Origin: Strigamia acuminata | Lineage: Eukaryota; Arthropoda; Chilopoda; Geophilomorpha; Linotaeniidae | Direction of reading: 5' to 3' | DNA: 64,000 nt | NCBI GenBank assembly: GCA_949358305.1 | Contig: OX442321.1 | Span: 4,923,605-4,987,604, forward strand | In this document: one piece after another, positions 62,250-64,000 of the stretch | Layout of the letters: each line of letters starts with the position of its first letter | Position numbering within the stretch: position 1 is the first letter of the stretch | Position numbers and translations under genes: made by a program | Notes under the pieces: generated by a model | Seen by the model: the letters and a program-made list of their open reading frames with translations, nothing else | Databases searched by the model: none | What the model was told of the DNA's origin: nothing

Positions 62250-62330
62250 TACTGCAAAGTATCTATTATACGATAAATTCAAAACTTTTCAGAAATTAGT
62301 TTTCTCTTACAGACTTCGTAAAAAAAACCA

Positions 62331-64000
62331 ATGAACCGACAACACTTTATCAAGCCTGGCCACGGCACAAAAAGTATACAATATAGAAACACCGTGATAG
62401 TCATCTGCTTACAAATGCTCTTTGAGTCTACAGGTAACACAATCAAACGAAATGCAAAACCGAGAATATTTATTCACAGAGGAAGTCGTAATAAGAATAT
62501 ACGCAAAGATGATCGAGCCACTATCCAGAGTGAAATCCTCGGCTACAAGTCGAAACGAGGCTTCGTATACAATCTCTTGCACTTTCTAGTCATTTTTCTC
62601 AGCACTCTCACTTGCTCGTATCAAACGTGCGATCGAATCAGCTTATATCTATCCGCACCCATCGAAAGCAGAGTCAATTTAATACGGAATGAATTCGTCA
62701 AGTTCCCATCTATAACTCTGTGTCCTACACCCGGAAATTACGCTGATTTGTACAAAATAGGGAAAGTAAAACACTCTAGTAATCCATGCTTTCCCACTGA
62801 TTTAATAAATGACGACACCCTTAACATTTCTACCTTCTGGGATCTCATGTCATTAAATGAAACGTTGCGCAAGGTTTCCGAATGGACGGTAAGAAAGTTT
62901 CATTCTGCTGCTAAACAATTGAATTGAAATTTCTACGTTTTCCCAGAAAACCGGTGTTAATGATGACAGAAACTCGTATTTTGTTAAAACCGGTGTTAAT
63001 GATGACAGAAACTCGTATTTTGTTAAAAGTGATACGAACACTGTGTTTGGCACGTGTTACACATTCTCCAGCAGTAAGTTTAACACTTGGAGAGACCGAA
63101 CTTTTTTGTACAATTAATTTTGAATCCGCTATTGTTTCTGTAGAAAATCGTATTCGTTTTAAAAAAGATGATTTTCAGTTAGTTTTCTCATTCAACAACT
63201 CTTTAAAGAATTGCATCTCTGCACTGGGATTTGTATGGGTATGAATACACCTAAATAACTAAATTCAATCGAGAAAATTTTAAAACGATGTATTACATTA
63301 AAACAGTACACGCTGCACCATGATGATGTTGACGTCAAATACAGCATAGCAAATGAATTTACACAATTCGGCCGTTCAGCAGAATCGTACGGTTTATCTG
63401 CAAAACGAGTTCGTTTCTATAAGACCAACTCATCAATTACAAATTAGGTTAACAATAATTTTTCGCTAAATAGTTCAAAAGTCTGAATCGAATATCAAAT
63501 CTTTGCGACACAATTCAAGTTGCGAGCCTGTGCAAAACCGACTGCTTAGAAAATTTTCTGAAAAATGTCACCGAGTGCCGGTAAGAAATAGCAAAATGTT
63601 TTTTTTCACGTGTCATTATCGTTGCAAATCAACAGATTTCCGATGGCTTCTGTTTCGGAACACCCATTGTGTGCAAACAGATCCATTCTAAAGAAGCAGA
63701 TCACCAAATTGTGGCAATTGGCCACGCACTTTGATTATTTTGAAAAATGCACTTGTCCTAAAATATGCGACGAAACTTTGTACACTGATCATTTGAAAAA
63801 GAACGACATCGATGAAAAATACTATTTATCCATCCGTTTTGATAATAATGTGATTGAAGAAATTGTGGAGAGTTACAGCTACTCTATGGTGTGCTTGATG
63901 TGTGACGTCGGTGGCAATTTGGGTCTCTTTTTAGGATTGAGCCTCCCTGCCTTATTCGACAATGCAGATTCAATCCTTACATTCTTCTTCACTTTCAAAC
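62331..64000 (+). CDS. DEG14: DEG/ENaC subunit, runs off the window
   Basis: Exons 62331-62888, 62947-63073, 63144-63238, 63307-63408, 63474-63580 and 63636 to the edge are open throughout, with the family junctions and phases. KSKRGFVYN, TM1, FPSITLCP, TVFGTCYTF, CTCPKICDE and GLFLGLS are all seen; the C-terminal tail lies outside. Exon 2 contains a perfect in-frame tandem duplication of 39 bases (62950-62988 and 62989-63027), adding 13 residues to the extracellular domain. Cys replaces Tyr after SYQT (QTCDRIS). FDNA replaces FDIA in TM2. The 5' region is split by a Tc1-like element. Probably functional if expressed. Confidence 0.82.

Overview
The window is eukaryotic, AT-rich and crowded with transposons. 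It looks like an invertebrate metazoan genome: genes have short phase-conserved introns, and there are Ty3/gypsy, Tc1/mariner and hAT elements, tRNA-derived repeats and foldback elements. An arthropod is plausible, but no sequence here fixes the phylum.

The resident genes are a head-to-tail family of DEG/ENaC-type (degenerin / amiloride-sensitive sodium channel) subunits, all on the + strand, numbered here DEG1 to DEG14. The complete members share one six-exon plan. Exon 1 carries the cytosolic N-terminus, TM1 and the 'FPS(I/V)T(L/M)CP' motif. Exon 2 carries 'TVFGTC(Y/F)T'. Exons 3 and 4 cover the middle of the extracellular domain. Exon 5 has 'LNRT..(P)C....C...C', and exon 6 has 'CTCPKIC', TM2 and the 'GLFLGLS' selectivity region. 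Intron phases are 0/1/0/0/2 in every copy. DEG3, DEG10, DEG13 and, as far as visible, DEG14 are intact from an ATG. DEG5, DEG6, DEG9 and DEG11 are intact from a conserved internal 3' splice site, but their first coding exon is uncertain. DEG7 has one nonsense codon. DEG12 is broken by a 40-bp deletion and by a very young LTR retrotransposon. DEG1, DEG2, DEG4 and DEG8 are fragments. The proteins are short for the family (about 411-455 residues), and the usual His-Gly gating motif before TM1 reads Arg-Gly, Lys-Gly or Gln-Ser.

Layout: 1-626, 3' end of a gypsy element; 627-7400, DEG1-4 with two upstream-block copies and a mariner element; 7400-9350, MITEs; 9400-14300, DEG5 and its flank plus an orphan upstream block; 15151-16177, a 1-kb palindrome with tRNA-like sequence in each arm; 16705-21390, a complete minus-strand gypsy element; 21574-22185, a foldback element; 22200-27950, DEG6 in a segmental duplicate of the DEG5 region, with a Tc1-like element; 29340-41550, DEG7 to DEG10; 42455-43366, a lone BTB/BACK gene with one in-frame stop; 44390-59232, DEG11 to DEG13 with a second gypsy element inside DEG12; 60577-64000, a Tc1-like element inside the 5' region of DEG14, which runs off the window.

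The array records gene birth and death. Promoter-like blocks upstream of the genes are themselves duplicated, deleted or replaced. Transposon insertions with recognisable target duplications and matching empty sites in sister copies give the order of several duplications. The channels would be expected to act as trimeric, membrane-located sodium or cation channels. Ligand, tissue and partner subunits cannot be read from the sequence.
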